Origin: Ditylenchus dipsaci
Lineage: Eukaryota > Nematoda > Chromadorea > Rhabditida > Anguinidae
Reading direction: 5' to 3'
NCBI GenBank assembly: GCA_004194705.1
Contig: SADC01000001.1
Coordinates: 558,001-622,000, forward strand
Length of the DNA: 64,000 bases
This document shows, one piece after another, positions 33,464 to 43,912 of this stretch; position 1 is the first letter of the stretch; each line of letters starts with the position of its first letter. The position numbers were made by a program, and so were the translations under genes. Under the pieces are notes generated by a model, which was given only the letters and a program-made list of their open reading frames with translations, was not told the DNA's origin and ran no database searches.

Positions 33464-34080
33464 ATGAATGTCCGGTTGCAAATGCTGATGCTTGTTGTGT
33501 TGGCTGCGAAGCGAAAGAGACAGCGTGATCAAGCTCGGTGGTGGATACATCCTTTCAATGCTGGTCGTCGCCAATTTGGAGCCTTTTCTTATCTATTACG
33601 GATCTCAAGAACAATCCAGACAAATCTTTGCTTACTCCTAATGCATCAAGGGATATTCGAATTACTACTGAAAAATTACAAACAAGGTATGCTATAATCG
33701 TAGTTGGCTGTGAATTCAGTGACTATTGTTTTCATTTAAGCTTGTCAAGAAGATCTCTACGACTGCCAATTTGTCCTGAAGAGCGTTTGATGCTAACTAT
33801 TCGATTTCTAGCAACAGGAGAAAGTTACAAAAGCCTTGCATTTTCTTTTCGCATGGGAGTCAAGACAGGTAATCACATGAAATAATCGTCTGATTTTTTT
33901 GTGAATTTTGATCATTTTAGTTGCCAGAGTTGTACAAGAAACATGTGAAGCAATTTATGCTAATCTGCACAAAGATTATCTTCAGACGCCAACCACTGTA
34001 CCGGAATGGACAGAAATTTCGAAGGATTCTGGCAGAAAAGCAACATTCCTAACACGCTTGGTATATTTTCGCGCATCGCG
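33464..34080 (+). pseudogene. PIF/Harbinger transposase fragment
   Basis: Degenerate Harbinger N-terminal region in at least two exons. The blocks read KRQRDQARWWIHPFNAGRRQ, then (frame broken) DLKNNPDKS and MHQGIFELLLKNYKQ, then LPICPEERLMLTIRFLATGE and SLAFSFRMGV, then after an intron VARVVQETCEAIYANLHKDY and QTPTTVPEWTEIS, ending FWQKSNIPNTLG. These are typical of the helix-turn-helix part before the DDE nuclease. The nuclease is absent because unrelated repeat sequence begins at about 34085. ACTCTCACT-type repeats occur upstream (33275-33355) and inverted downstream (34420-34440) and may be its ends. Confidence 0.75.
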
Positions 34081-34084
34081 CAAG

Positions 34085-35240
34085 CTGCAACCTTTCAGGT
34101 TGGATTGCCTTGGGGGACCAAGGCAAAAAGTCGAATTTCAGTCAAAAAATTTTTTTCTAAAAATCTATTTTTGTGTGGAAAATGTCAGAAAATAACTTTT
34201 TTTTATCGTTTAAGCATATAAAAATTACTTAGGAGTCATTAAACACTATTTTTATATAAGTGAAAAACCCGAGAGTGAAGAAGTGAAAAAAAAAAAAAAA
34301 GAGTGAAAAAATCTATTTTTGTGTGGAAAAATGTCAGAAAATAACTTTTTTATCGTTTTAAGCATATAAAAATTACTTAGGAGTCATTTAAACACTATTT
34401 TTATATAAGTGAAAAACCCGAGAGTGAGAGTGAGAGTGAAGGTGAAATGTGAAGGTGCTCAGGAATCGCGGCAAATGATGCGATGGATGTTCACAAAGTT
34501 TCAAGGGCAGAGCCTACAAATAACAATCCCGTCTCTCCAGAAGTCAATGATGAAAGGGAATGGAATTAAATGAAAGAGATAAAGAAAAACTCAAATTTTG
34601 TAAAGATTGAAGTAATAAATGTAGTACGCGTTTAGTTGGCCAGAAGAATGGAAATCCTAAAAACTCACAAGCGTTCAAGATTTAATGGAAGAAGTCTTAC
34701 ACCTGGATCGAAACTTCCAAGAAGGCTGGGCGGTCAGCGCTCTTTCAAGTCTAATAGCTTCGAACGCGTATTGTAAACCATCTTCTCGTCGGTCAAAAAA
34801 TCTGGACGGATGCGAAGGATTCTCTTCAAGTACCTACTGTGAATGCACTCTTCTGCATGAAATTACTCCGTTGCGGTGTGAGTAAGCTCTCGACTAGTTT
34901 CTGCAAGACAAGGATCTTCTCAACAAGTGCAAAGAAGTGAAAAATATGCAAAAATGATTAATGAAAAGTTATTTGAGATATTTTCTTGATGTTCATTCTT
35001 GTTATGCAAAAAATGTGCATTCCTGATTTTCGGAAATTTTTTAATTCGAAATCCAGATTTCTTAAATCGAAATCCTGATTTTGCGTTTTTCTTTCTGTGA
35101 CCCTGGTTGAGAGACGCTGCCTCGGCGGAGTAATTAAATCAATATTTTACAATTTGGCGTATGGCCAAGTTTAAAATGGCTTTCAAAGTTTAACAACACT
35201 AGCCAAAAAGATGCCCCACCGAAAATTTATTCGGCAATTT
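34085..35240. repeat. Gene-free repeat remnants
   Basis: Contains a tandem duplication of about 120 bp (AATGTCAGAAAATAACTTTT at 34180 and again at about 34331), also found inverted at 37057-37740, plus the CCTTGGGGGACCAAGGC box at 34110. No gene recognised; a 66-codon frame at 34685 shows no features. Confidence 0.4.
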
Positions 35241-35244
35241 TATA

Positions 35245-35345
35245 TACAGTCGAGTCTCGATTAACGTACCCCCAATTTAACGTACCCTTCGATTTAACGT
35301 ACCCTAGGGCGGTCCCAGGGGTACGTTAAATCGAGACTCGACTGT
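35245..35345. mobile_element. 101-bp pogo-type hairpin
   Basis: TACAGTCGAGTCTCGATTAA and inverted TTAAATCGAGACTCGACTGT, with three internal AACGTACCC repeats. The shortest complete member of the CAGTC group here. Confidence 0.65.
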
Positions 35346-35445
35346 ATTCGCGTTCTTTCATGGCGTTCTTGAACACTTACATTTTACCAATTTCGGGTAA
35401 GGTAATTATTCAGCTAATTGTAGAATAACCTGCTCTTGGTACGTT

Positions 35446-35698
35446 CTAAGAAAAAATGGCGCTACTATAGAATACCCCCCCCCCCAAGAATCCGACCTTA
35501 TAAAATCGCTGTAACTACCCTTGCAAACAACAAGTTTAGGCTTAGCCCTTAGACTTTGGTAGGCCAGCGTACGGAAGTTGTGACTAATGAAGAGTTTGCG
35601 CACATTTTCCGGGTCTGGGACATAATTTGGGTACTTTTTACTTAAGTTTTAAAAGGTCGGATTTTTTGGGGGGGGGGGATTGTATTCTATAGTAGGTC
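35446..35698. mobile_element. GGCGCTACTATAG / C-tract palindrome
   Basis: GGCGCTACTATAGAATACCC with a 10-nt C run faces a G run and TTGTATTCTATAGTAGG at 35670-35697. Same end type as 30780, 59938 and 61258. Confidence 0.5.
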
Positions 35699-35989
35699 GA
35701 AAAATTTATGTGCAAAGTCAAATCTCAATCCTCCTCAAAAAGTCTTAAGCAATTCTTTCTATTTTTTCCCACCTACCGTAATCCCTTTTTCTATATTCAC
35801 AGACCATTTCTAAGTGGTGTTTCCACATATCTTCACTATTCTGATCATCCTCTCCTTTCCTAAGAAAGGATAAGAAGAAGTAGTCAACCTGATGCCTCAA
35901 TACTCTATTCACCCAATCGTAGTGATTGGTCTTCCCAGCAGGCACCGCCCATTTCTCTCTCAAAACCAGAAGCAAAAAGATGTGGGCGA

Positions 35990-36750
35990 TAGAGGTGTAC
36001 CAAAAAGACCATTTTGCGCAAGTCGTTGCTGCTGCAAACAAACTCAGAAATAATGTGTATTCTCAACCAGGTGGGCATGGATGAAGGGTATAGAGGTCAT
36101 CACCATTCCACGGCTGGTGCCTAGCCTTACTTTGTTGACTCCTCCTTTTCGGGTGGATTGCAAACAGGCTCCGCCCTCTTTATTTCTTCTGGTCCTGCTG
36201 TTTCAAGCTGCTGGCAATATAATTCATCATTGTTGGTGGTTGGGACGGCCACGCTCCAGCAGTGGTGGTCAGTGATCCAGTGAGGCTTTTGCTCACTCGC
36301 TTGAGCAGCCATGTATTCTAGTGCTGCTGGTGCTATTCCTATTTCTTCCTCAGTCCTTGCTACTGCTGCCACAACCGCAAATGCTTCGGGGCTAGTTTTT
36401 GGAACCGTTACTGCTATCCACCTCCCCCTGTCAATCAAAATGGCAATTCGGAATTGTGCCTCTGGCAGTTAACAATAACCACGGTCATTTGGCCGTGGCT
36501 ACCATACCCACCAAATCAGTTTTCGCAGGCTGGTTTGAGTGCTGCCAATGGATTGGCACTTGGCTGTGCGGAGAATAATCAAAGATTGGGCCAAGGTCAA
36601 TTGGGTCCTGATGGGCATTCTGCTAACCAGATGCCTGCTCCTTATTGTGCCGCTTTGCAACTTCAACAACAAGCGTTGGGGTGTGGACCAGCTTCCTCTT
36701 CTTCTTCAAATTTTATTGATCAGAGCTCCCTGGAGGCAGCCGTGATGTGA
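35990..36750 (+). other. Coding-like low-complexity region, gene unassigned
   Basis: Unusually GC-rich and free of repeats. Plus-strand frames give AMYSSAAGAIPISSSVLATA, YCYPPPPVNQNGNSELCLWQ and a terminal open block NQFSQAGLSAANGLALG ... SSSSSNFIDQSSLEAAVM followed by TGA at 36748. The best frame changes several times, as expected from single-base losses. The composition (Ala, Ser, Gln, Asn, Pro) resembles a transcription-factor activation domain. The opposite strand also has open frames (36127-36438, 35745-36041), so the strand is not certain. It could be the end of a gene whose other exons I cannot find. Confidence 0.3.
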
Positions 36751-37039
36751 CAGCTAGGATGTGCAGCGTGGCGGGCATCTATTCTAGTGGGCGTTTCGTG
36801 TGATTTTCTTAAATGCATTTTTACTTCGAAGTGTCCTTTTTTGCCGTTTTGAGTCTCCTAAGTATCTCAATCAAAATTACAGCCGCCTCTTGATATAATG
36901 CCAGTTTTTGCAACTTGTATTTCGGAAAACGACTTTACGAATCATTATGCAGCCGCCACCCTCCCACCCTCCCTAAAATTTTGGTATCTAATCCGTCCCG
37001 GTGTCCAGTCCTAAATTCGGCACTCATTGGGTTGGGGGG

Positions 37040-37740
37040 GGGGGGGGTTGTGGTTGGATTTTTTTCACTTATTTAAAAATAGTTTTGAAATGACTCCTAA
37101 GTAATTTTATATGCTTAAAACGATAAAAAAGTTATTTTCTGACATTTTTCCACACAAAATGGATTTTTAGAAAAAAAATTTTTTTGACTAAATTCGACTT
37201 TTTGCCTTGCTCCCCAAGGCAATCCAACCTGAAAGGGTACCTGGATACCACAAAAAGATGGAATTTGAACATAGTTTTGTTGACTGGGGCCTACCGCATA
37301 AAGAAACTCTGGTATGCATACATTTTTATGAATTCAGAGTTACTTTCGAGTGATTTGTATCTGAGGTATGTGGGTGTGCGCATCTCAACCCCAAGCAACC
37401 AAGCCCCCTGCGCCCCGAAGGGGGCGCTGGGTCTTGGTTGGTTAGAGATGCGCGCACTCACTTACCTTAGACATAATTCCGAGCAAGACTCTTGATTTAA
37501 AATGCATAAAGAGACTCTTTTTGCCCAGCTCCAGTGACCAAAACGGGGTAGAATACCTTAATATAAGGTAATTTGCCTTGGTCCCCCAAGGCAAAAAGTC
37601 AAAAAATTTTTTTTCTAAAATACCATTTTTTGTGTGGAAAAATGTTAGAAAATAACTTTTTTATCGTTTTAAGCATAAAAAGTTACTTCGGAGTCTTTTA
37701 AACACTATTTTTAAATAAGTGAAAACCCGCCCCCCCCCAA
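37040..37740. repeat. Compound palindrome with a family D copy
   Basis: Outer arms (CACTTATTTAAAAATAGT and its complement) contain AACGATAAAAAAGTTATTTT and the box TGCCTTG..CCCCAAGGC. The centre is a family D core (37255-37530). Flanked by a G tract (37035) and a C tract (37728). Confidence 0.6.
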
Positions 37741-38309
37741 CCCAATAAGTTCCCTAAATTCTGTATTTTTAGGGTCTTTGCAAGATTTTAGAAGATGGCA
37801 AAACTACCGGGATGGGACAATTTGCGCCCATCCAGGTGAATTTTAAAGCGTAGTCCATCCCGGTGTTTCGTTCTAAAAATTTAGATGACTCCGCGTCCCA
37901 GGACTTATTTTGTCCTGACAAGAAACTACTCAAATTTTGTGCATTCCCGAAAATGTCAATTTTTTCATTCTCTCTAGATTTAACACCGTCATGTTTAAAA
38001 ATGGCTATATTTTCAACGGGTGAATCAAAATCTTTGTGACTTTTGATTAAACTAGTTGAAAATTTTAAGCATTTTGATGATCTTGTCCTAAAATGGCTGA
38101 TTTCAGAGCATTTATATTTGGCAAAACTGTATCGCTGGTCGGTAGACTTTACTTTTGACCAAAATTTCATAGACTCGAATATTTCTTTGGTTCATTCTGC
38201 TCGTTACTGAGTGTGACCTAGCGAACTTACAGGGATATCCACTGGGTGACCTAGATATAATTACTACTGTCACATGGATTAATAATAGTATCTAGTCTTC
38301 TATTTTCAG

Positions 38310-41300
38310 GTCATACAGGCATCAACCAGCTGGGCGGAGTGTTTGTAAATGGGCGACCTTTGCCAGGACACATCCGTAACCGCATAGTTGAGCTAGCCAA
38401 ACAAGGGGTCAGGCCCTGTGATATTTCAAGGCAGTTGAGAGTGTCTCATGGCTGTGTGTCCAAAATCCTTGGTCGATTCAATGAAACTGGTTCTATTCGA
38501 CCAGGTATGTACAAATCTCACCATATGCAAATCTCGTCATTGGTAGTGCCGTAGATATAATTTATTATGAAAGTCAAATATTTTTGTAAACGTGGTAGAA
38601 TAACTCTTTTTCTAAGATGTCAAATATTGGAAGTTTTCGAGTCGAGTACCCGAAATTTTGGTATGATTTAGAAATGAGTGAGTTGGATACTCGGCATCTG
38701 GACGCCGGTGCCCGGTGCCGAAATTTCGGATGTCTTTTTGGATTTTGGACAATTTTCCAGGCCGGTGCTGTGCAGGTACCGAAATTTACAGCAGTGATCT
38801 GGACTCGGATACAGTCAAACCTCGATAATCCGCCACCCCGCTAAACCGCCACCCTCGATAAACCGCCACCCTCGAGAAGCCTGATTTGGTTGGCCATCAG
38901 AGAAACTCAACAAAGTTTACCTCCGCTAAACCGCCACCTCGATAATCCGCCACCCTCGGATCGGTCCCATGGGGTGGCGGATTATCGAGGTTTGACTGTA
39001 TCCGAATTCAGCTTTTCACTCTTTTTTGCCTAAATTTACCGTTTTCTCTTCTTGGCAATCTTGTCCAGTTTGAGCTTCTGGCCCTTTTCGGTCATTTTGG
39101 CCCGATTTGGGCGTTTTGGCGATTTTCGGTCATTTACGCCCAATGTGGACGTTTTGGCCGTTTCCGGTCATTTCGGCCCAATTTGGGCGTTTTGGCTCTT
39201 TTCGGACATTTTGGCCGTTTTGAGCGTTTTGGCCCTTTACGGGCATTTCGGCCTGATTTAAGAGTTTGGGTGCTTTTGAGCGTTTTGGCCCTTCTCAGGC
39301 ACTTTGTCCCACTTTGGGCGTTTTTGCCCTTTATTGGCATTCTAGCCCTTTTCAGGCAATTTAGCTCTTTTCGGGCATTTTTGCCTAGTTACTACCAGTT
39401 CTTAGCAGGATTTGAACCTGTGACACTAAAAAATATGCCTTGTTCCCCCCTGTGATTTTCTAAAAAAGCTACTTTTAAACCGATTTTTAACAAAAAAAAA
39501 TTTTTATAAGCAAACCTGTGATTCTAACACCGGATTCATGCTCAGCGTGGTCAATTTACTATATAAGCTACTCTTGAATATAATAATCTCTGACAAATCT
39601 TGAATTCCTCTCGAGACCACAAAATTATTATTTCAAATTTCAAAATCATTAAAATTTTCCGATTTCTCGATTCTGAGTACCTTCAGAAAAAGGCCCGCGC
39701 CCCTACTTTAAAGTCTTCGTTTTTGCCCGATCTTTTTTTCATTCGACGCGCAAGGAGCAGGCGCATCGATTCAGACCCCTGACACGACCGCGTTTTTAGC
39801 CAAAAAAGTTTTCCTAGTCAAAAAGTCCAGTCAAAAATTTTCAAAATTTTTTTTGACCAGAAAAATTTTTTTCGCCTAACCAACCCCAATTTTTCATTAG
39901 CGCAACCGCGAGCCTCCATGCGGTTTCCTAAGTGAGGATACCAATTTCGAAAATTAAATTTTTCAAAAAGTGACCTAAAAAGTGAGTGTTTCCCACGGCG
40001 CAAAGCAGCGCTATAGTAGTTGTTCAGAAATAGGGGAAGCAAAAAGGTACAAGGAAACACAGCCGACCGAGCCAAAATCAATAATGAATAAATGAATTTC
40101 AAATCCATGGCGTTATTATAAGGCGTTTCGTAACTTTTGTATAATTTTATACAAAAGTTACGAAACGCCTACGCACCGGCAGTTTGTCCAGATTTTTCCA
40201 ACTTGTTTAAATTCGCGCTCTTAAAATTTTTAATTTTTTCGGCATTCCCTTTTTTATTTTTTAACTCACACGGGAAAGGCACGTGCGCACCGTGGCCTAT
40301 CCAGAACCTTAAATGCCAAAAGATAGCCCTAACAGAGTTTGTTATTGACCTGCACGCAAAATTTACCACCGAGCGGTCTAGGCCGAGATATTCCACTTTG
40401 AAAGTTGCAAAATTTAGTACCAAGATACATGGAAAAATATATTCAGTGCCAGTATGTCAGTGTGGTGCAGTGGAATTCGTTGCGGTCTCGCTTTTATTGT
40501 CGCAGAATCGATTCCACCCTGAATCATCTCTTTTTTCTGTTGATTCAAATACTTTTTTTAAACTCTTATCAGTTCTCTCACCCATTGCAATTTTCTCTCA
40601 CCAACTACAATTTTCATCTGCTAATTTTCAACCATATTTTTGTTAGTACATCAATTTTCGTTGATTTTTAACCATATTTTTGTTAGCGCATCAATTTTTA
40701 TTGATTTTAATAGATTCATTGCTGATATTCTCATGGTGTTTTCCGTTGAAAACTTCATCTCAATCATTATTGAAAAGTATCCAGTACGTGGTGATGCCAT
40801 GAAAATTGTAGTTGGTGAGAGAAAAATTGCAATGGGTGAGAGGATTAATAAGAGTCTGAAAAAAGTATTTGAATCGACAGAAAAAAAGAAATGATTCAGG
40901 GTGGAATCGATCCTGCGACAATAAAAGAGAGACTGCAACGAATTCCACTGCACCACACTGACATATTGACTTTGAAAGTATTAGGTCGTGTCAAAGGTTC
41001 GGTCGTTTTATTTCAAAAGCAATATTTGTGGCGTTGTGTTTTTAGCATAGACTTTTTTAACAGTTTTCAAAAGATTTCCACTTGTTTTGTAGCCAAGATT
41101 CTCAGCTACAAAATGAGTGGTAAACTTTTGAAAAATGATAAAAAATCTATGGTAAAAACACAACGCCACAAATATTGCTTTTGAAATAAAACGACCTAAC
41201 TTTTGACACGACCTCATATTTTTTGCATGTATTCTTGGTACTAAATTTTGCAACTTTCAAAGGCTAGGGGAGATTTGCCAAAAACGAAATTTGCCAAAAA

Positions 41301-43324
41301 CGAAATTTGCCAAAACGAAATTTGCCAAAACGAAATTTGCCAAAACGAAATTTGCCAAAACGAGATTTGCCAAAACGAAATTTGCCAAAACGAGATTTGC
41401 CAAAACGAAATTTGCCAAAAGACAAACAGGGGGACCAAGGCAGTTTTTTACGTTTTTTTTCGAAATTTTTAGATTGTGTCCAAACCGCCCCAGACCGACC
41501 AAAACCACATCAAACCACTCAAAACACCCAAAACCTCCTAAAAATGTTAGTTCTTTCAAACTACTGCTTTGGGTGGCGGTAAATTGATCCAAAAATTTTT
41601 GACCCAAGTGGACGATCACTTGGTTTAGTTAATACGTGAATTACCCAGTAACCTGAGGTTGTATTATAGAAAAGATTAAAGATGATATGACTTACAGGAA
41701 CCCAGTTTTGGAGTAGTTTCGTATCTAGTAAGGTCTCCAGGTGTATGGAGGTGGTAGTACCAAGAAATTGGTATCCAGGTGGTTATACCAAGGCAGTGAC
41801 GGGGTATCGGTACTCAGGTGGAAGTGCTTAGGGAATGGAACTTGGGTGCTGGTAGAATGCGTTTTCTGGGTAGTGGTATCTTGATTGTAGTACTCAGTTG
41901 GCAGTACCCGAGTTGCATATTAGACCATTAAAACCAAGTGGTCGTTCACTTGGATCAAAAAATTTTTACGTTTTTCATGTTCCAAAACTTGTTTTCTGGA
42001 CTAATTCGGACAAGCTGAAGATGGTTTGACAGTAGTAAAATAAAGTTTTGTTGTCCACTTAACTGAATCTTAACTGAAGTTGGAAATTTAAATTAACCGT
42101 GCAAGCAGCTAGTCATTTTTTCAGATGACCAACGTAAACATAAAAAAACTGCCTTGGTCCCCCCTGTTTGTCTTTTGGCAAATTTCGTTTTGGCAAATTT
42201 CGTTTTGGCAAATTTTGTTTTGGCAAATTTCGTTTTGGGAAATCTCGTTTTTGGCAAATTTCGTTTTGGCAAAACGTACATTTGGCAAATTTCGTTTTTG
42301 GCAAATCTCCCCTAGCCCTTTCAAAGTGGAATATTTCGGCCTAGACCGCTCGGTGGGAAATTCCGCGTGCAGGTTAGTAACAACCTCGTCTAGGGCTATC
42401 TTTTGGCATAAAGGTTCTTTGATAGGGCACGGTGCGTTCGTGCCTATCCCGTGTCAGGCAAAGAATTAGGCGTAGGGACTGCCAAACTGCCAATTTTTTA
42501 AGAAAAGTCGCAAATTCGACCAAACGGAAAAAAATAGACTGCATTTGGTTTTTGAGCCATGAATGAGCCTATAAATTTCTCTAATTCACAAAGGAAAATA
42601 TGTGTTCATGTGAGATGCAACTTGAGACCACTTTATCGAGCATAAGGCTTATCCACTACACCACCAATGTTCCCTAAAAGCTTCAGTTCCCTTTACTCAT
42701 CATTAGTTTAACCAAAAATCCCTTTTCTTTATATACCCTTTCTCAGGTGTCATCGGCGGATCTAAACCAAAAGTGGCCACGCCTCGAGTTGTCAAGACTA
42801 TCTCTCTGTACAAACTGCAAAACCCCACCATGTTCGCCTGGGAAATCCGTGAGAAATTAATTGAGGATAGAGTTTGTGATGTGGACAATGCTCCCTCAGT
42901 CAGCTCCATCAACAGAATAGTGCGCAACAGAAACCACACCAGTCACCACCACCATTCCACTACAAATACAACAGAACGTTTGGAAAAGCTACTTAAACTC
43001 AACTCCTCTTCCACAACTACTAATATTGCAGTGGATGAATCTAGCTGCTTTGAAGGAGCCAAAAGTAACACTAACAACCAATTTCTTAGTGGAACTGTGT
43101 CCCAAACTCCACTTCCTGCCATACCAAAGTCATTTGTACCAAGTGCCTTTGGGTCAGCAGCCAGCAATGGACTTAGGGAACTGCCTCCAGCCTACTGGTC
43201 TGGCAATGTCAATTTCTTCTATAAGCAAGAGGGCAGTGCATTTATGAGCGATGATCACACCAACAGTAATCATGGTAGCTGTATCAACTTATTCTTGGCC
43301 CATCCGGATCTCAAAATTTTTTAA
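38310..43324 (+). CDS. Paired-domain transcription factor, Pax2/5/8-type (partial)
   Basis: Sequence-specific DNA-binding developmental regulator. Exon 38310-38504 encodes [40 protein letters not shown] and [12 protein letters not shown]; exon 42747 onward encodes [34 protein letters not shown] and [12 protein letters not shown], completing the 128-residue paired domain in phase. [11 protein letters not shown] and [11 protein letters not shown] favour Pax2/5/8 over Pax6 or Pax3/7. The tail is His/Asn/Ser-rich, and no octapeptide or homeodomain is seen. The open frame runs to 43324, but a donor GTAGCT at 43275 may end the exon before the repeat at 43320. The 4.2-kb intron is packed with nested elements. 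The first exon and the 3' end were not found. Confidence 0.85.
38810..39000. mobile_element. pogo-type hairpin in Pax intron
   Basis: TACAGTCAAACCTCGATAAT and exact inverted ATTATCGAGGTTTGACTGTA, with several CCGCCACCC repeats inside. 191 bp. Confidence 0.7.
39055..39392. repeat. Minisatellite of about 30-bp units
   Basis: About ten imperfect units around TTTTGGCCCGATTTGGGCG and TTTTGGCCCTTTTCGGGCA. Both strands stay open by composition. No gene. Confidence 0.6.
39515..40110. repeat. Family B half copy and unassigned sequence
   Basis: 39515-39610 matches one arm of family B (ACACCGGATTCATGCTCAGC, then CTTGAATTCCTCTCGAG). The rest, to 40110, holds nothing I recognise. Confidence 0.35.
40117..40170. 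repeat. Perfect palindrome
   Basis: GGCGTTTCGTAACTTTTGTA followed at once by its complement; loop of a few bases. It sits just before the outer end of the 40265 element. Confidence 0.6.
40440..41000. repeat. Inverted pair of tRNA-like SINE heads
   Basis: GTGTGGTGCAGTGGAATTCG..GTCGCAGAATCGATTCCACC on the plus strand (40460-40520) is repeated inverted at 40900-40962. GTGCAGTGGAATTCG resembles an A box and GAATCGATTCC a B box. The segments between are inverted too, including TTCTCTCACCAACTACAATTTT. Confidence 0.45.
41262..42317. mobile_element. hAT-like element with 15-bp GAAATTTGCCAAAAC array ends
   Basis: Starts GGCTAGGGGAGATTTGCC and ends with its complement; identical 8-bp CTTTCAAA flanks at 41254-41261 and 42318-42325. 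The left end has about 10 units of GAAATTTGCCAAAAC (some GAGATTTGCC), the right end about 8 inverted units. Just inside each array is GGGGGACCAAGGCAGTTTTTT, facing inward. The centre (41550-42120) is unique, without a gene. Arrays keep several frames open. Confidence 0.75.
42600..42685 (-). repeat. tRNA-like SINE fragment
   Basis: On the minus strand GGTGGTGTAGTGGATAAGCC resembles a tRNA A box and GGTCTCAAGTTGCATCTC a weak B box about 30 nt later. It does not fold into a complete tRNA by eye. Confidence 0.35.
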
Positions 43325-43912
43325 GGGCCATTGCCGTCTCCGACAACGGTCGTCCCCCGCCAATTCAAATTTTTTTCCTAATCGTTAAATTTATGTACGG
43401 ATTCTTCAACTTGGTTTCTATCAAAACTATACCTAAAATTAAATTTTAGGCCTTGTTTTGTTAGAAACCAAGCTGAAAAATCCGTACATAAGTTGAATGA
43501 TAAGGCGAGAAAATTTGAATTGGCGGGGACAATTCAAAACAGGTGGCAATGGCCCTTTAAAGGGCCATTGCCGTAGCCGACAACGAGAGTTTCAAATGTT
43601 TGAATGCGCGTGGGACACCTTTTTTATTGCCAAAATATTCAGAATTATTTATAGTAAAGTTATAATTTAATTATTAAAAAGCAGAGCCGGCACTGAGAAT
43701 CGAACCCACTATAAACATTGACCACACGTCGCTGCTTTACCACTACACAAATTAGTAACTTGTGATGAAACAACTATTTTAGCCTAAATAATTTCATTTT
43801 TGAAGCAGTAACACATTCTAAAAAATTGTGCCGAAAATTATCGGAGTGAAAATGTGTCCGCGCGCATTCAAACATTTGAAATTCTCGTTGTCGGCAACGG
43901 CAATGGTCCTTT
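43320..43912. mobile_element. Two adjacent palindromes with AAGGGCCATTGCCG ends
   Basis: The first palindrome spans 43320-43560 (AAGGGCCATTGCCGTCTCCG; inverted GTGGCAATGGCCCTTTAA). The second spans 43557-43912, with AAAGGGCCATTGCCGTAGCC and inverted GGCAACGGCAATGGTCCTTT. The second contains a tRNA-like segment on the minus strand (43685-43750): TGTGTAGTGGTAAAGCAGCG, then GGGTTCGATTCTCAGTGCC. Confidence 0.6.

Larger units (their letters stand above)
40265..42470. mobile_element. Outer inverted-repeat element in the Pax intron
   Basis: Arms at about 40265-40405 and 42325-42465 are inverted copies (ACCGAGCGGTCTAGGCC / GGCCTAGACCGCTCGGTG; CCAAAAGATAGCCCTA / TAGGGCTATCTTTTGG). Nested inside are a head-to-head pair of tRNA-like SINE segments (40440-41000) and the array-ended element 41262-42317. 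Confidence 0.6.

Noticed and set aside
34685..34885. 66-codon frame after the Harbinger fragment as its DDE nuclease
   Set aside because: No DDE-domain motifs or continuity with the transposase blocks; sequence between is repeat.
39395..39430. tRNA B-box word (GGTTCAAATCC on the minus strand)
   Set aside because: Only a 3' half; no matching A box or stems. Same for GGTTCAAATCCCCC at 19499 and GGTTCGACAACC at 52068.
39052..39455. Frames reading [17 protein letters not shown] and similar
   Set aside because: A minisatellite read in several frames.
40137..40671. 169-codon frame
   Set aside because: Crosses an outer element arm and the SINE pair; not supported by splice sites or similarity.
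41248..41619. Several overlapping frames of 74-120 codons on both strands
   Set aside because: They translate the GAAATTTGCCAAAAC array ([20 protein letters not shown]); a 15-bp unit keeps frames open by chance.
43685..43750. True tRNA gene on the minus strand
   Set aside because: A and B box words are present but acceptor and anticodon stems do not pair by eye, and it lies inside a palindromic element; treated as SINE-like.
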